A stretch of 64,000 nt of DNA from Siphonodentalium dalli. Taxonomy: Eukaryota > Mollusca > Scaphopoda > Gadilida > Siphonodentaliidae. Shown here piece after piece: positions 63,118-64,000 of this stretch. A program made the translations under genes and the position numbers. Each line of letters starts with the position of its first letter. The first letter of the stretch is position 1. The notes beneath the pieces were generated by a model. The model saw only the letters and a program-made list of their open reading frames with translations, did not search any database and was not told the origin of the DNA. The stretch spans positions 49,112,073 to 49,176,072 of the forward strand of contig CP136064.1 in assembly GCA_032622095.1 (NCBI GenBank). The letters run 5' to 3'.

Positions 63118-63659
63118 CTGTGGAAACACGGACACTTTTATGGAAGTGAAAATGACTGACATAACAATGATGTAAACAATAGAAGGGGAAAACTCTATAT
63201 TTTTAACAGGATGTCTTTATTTCCTTGGCCACTGTAGCTTCCTACCATGCATGTCTTATAAGCGCTCAAATACAGCTAGTAATTCTCAGCTGTTCAAAGG
63301 TTGAAATGCTTTATATAACATGATGTATCTCATATTAGCTGTATAAAACTCTGTTTTCATAACTGTTTATTGTTTTATTTAGGTATATATATATATATAC
63401 ATAAGATAAAGAGAAATAGAAGCTCATAAAATTGCATAATCTTCATCATATATAAAAAGATGAAAATCATTATTATTATTATTTTTTTTAACACGCCACT
63501 CATTCGCATATTTGGGCATACCTCTCGGATGGCTATTTTCAAAACTTAACAGGTCTGCGTATAACATAAACTTGCTCTTTGGCAAATTTTGGTCTCACAT
63601 TCAAAGTATATTCCACAATATTACCAATTATTAGCACCTTTTAGATTTGCATTCAATGT
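63118..63659. other. No exon recognised; (AT)n microsatellite
   Basis: Short (AT)n run at about 63,384-63,400. Otherwise unrecognised AT-rich sequence. Confidence 0.4.
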
Positions 63660-64000
63660 TTAACCCTTTACCCAACAGAACGGCCCTGTGCCAATGCATT
63701 CTCTTATATATGCGAGTCGACCATAGGTCGCCTCGCATATATAAGAGAATGCATTGGCTTAACACATTACAAATTATAAAATTGTTAAAGAATGTAAGAA
63801 AAAATGGTAAAAAGTGTTAAAAACAGATTTTTTTTAGGCCAATGCATTCTCTTATATATGCGAGGCGACCTATGGTCGACTCGCATATATAAGAGAATGC
63901 ATTGGCACAGGGCATAACTGTAACTATCACAATATGGTCAAGGAGCCGGTTCCAATGATATCCATATTTGTATGGTTCTATTGAGACAGACCGAAGATAT
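63660..64000 (-). mobile_element. MITE family A, copy 6, cut by window end
   Basis: TTAACCCTTTACCCAACAGAAC then the full hairpin pair with CGACC/GGTCG cores and the shoulder to 'CAGACCGAAGATAT'. The right end lies beyond 64,000. Same orientation as copies 1 and 3. Confidence 0.93.

Overview
This is a eukaryotic, AT-rich, intron-rich window that looks like an invertebrate nuclear genome. The short exons (60-180 bp), kilobase introns, dense non-autonomous DNA transposons, a tRNA-headed SINE and a degraded non-LTR retrotransposon end all fit a lophotrochozoan such as a mollusc. That placement is an inference from repeat style and protein divergence, not something the sequence proves.

One protein-coding gene is supported. 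It is the 3' (C-terminal) part of an orthologue of the ubiquitin-specific protease USP9X / fat facets. It lies on the minus strand from about 61,099 down to a stop codon at 23,506. I placed 25 exons by hand. All splice in frame with GT/AG sites and give about 1,038 residues: the whole USP catalytic domain (Cys exon, two Cys-x-x-Cys pairs, His exon, WYKFDD exon), then the long helical C-terminal region and a divergent Gln/Pro-rich tail. The N-terminal part of the gene lies beyond the window. A tiny further exon at 63,083-63,117 is a candidate only. A likely 3' UTR of about 1.3 kb runs to tandem poly(A) signals near 22,155.

Region by region: 1-7,150 holds old repeats, including a LINE tail, three TIR elements and a large tandem array. 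7,480-22,000 is intergenic and packed with MITEs. 22,150-61,099 is the USP9X gene, with many elements in its introns. 61,370-64,000 holds a dispersed repeat block, a possible further exon and a MITE cut by the window end.

The main discovery-type signal is a MITE system. Three kinds of outer shell carry the same inner module: (A) TTAA-CCCTTTACCCAACA ends, (B) TTAA-CCCTTCCATGAC ends and (E) ATATGTGACCCGCC ends. The module is a pair of long hairpins with stems containing CCAATGCATTCTCTTATATA, bounded by CCCTGTGCC and GGCACAGGG. Stem and loop positions change in compensated pairs (CGACC/GGTCG, CTCCC/GGGAG, CTTCC/GGAAG; AA/TT versus AG/CT). One copy has a B shell with an A-type module. A paralogous empty site inside a SINE shows that family A duplicates TTAA on insertion, which is piggyBac-like. 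Four hAT-type elements have exact 8-bp target duplications, and there are further TA-flanked elements and nested insertions. One TTAA MITE sits at about position +5 of a USP9X splice donor.
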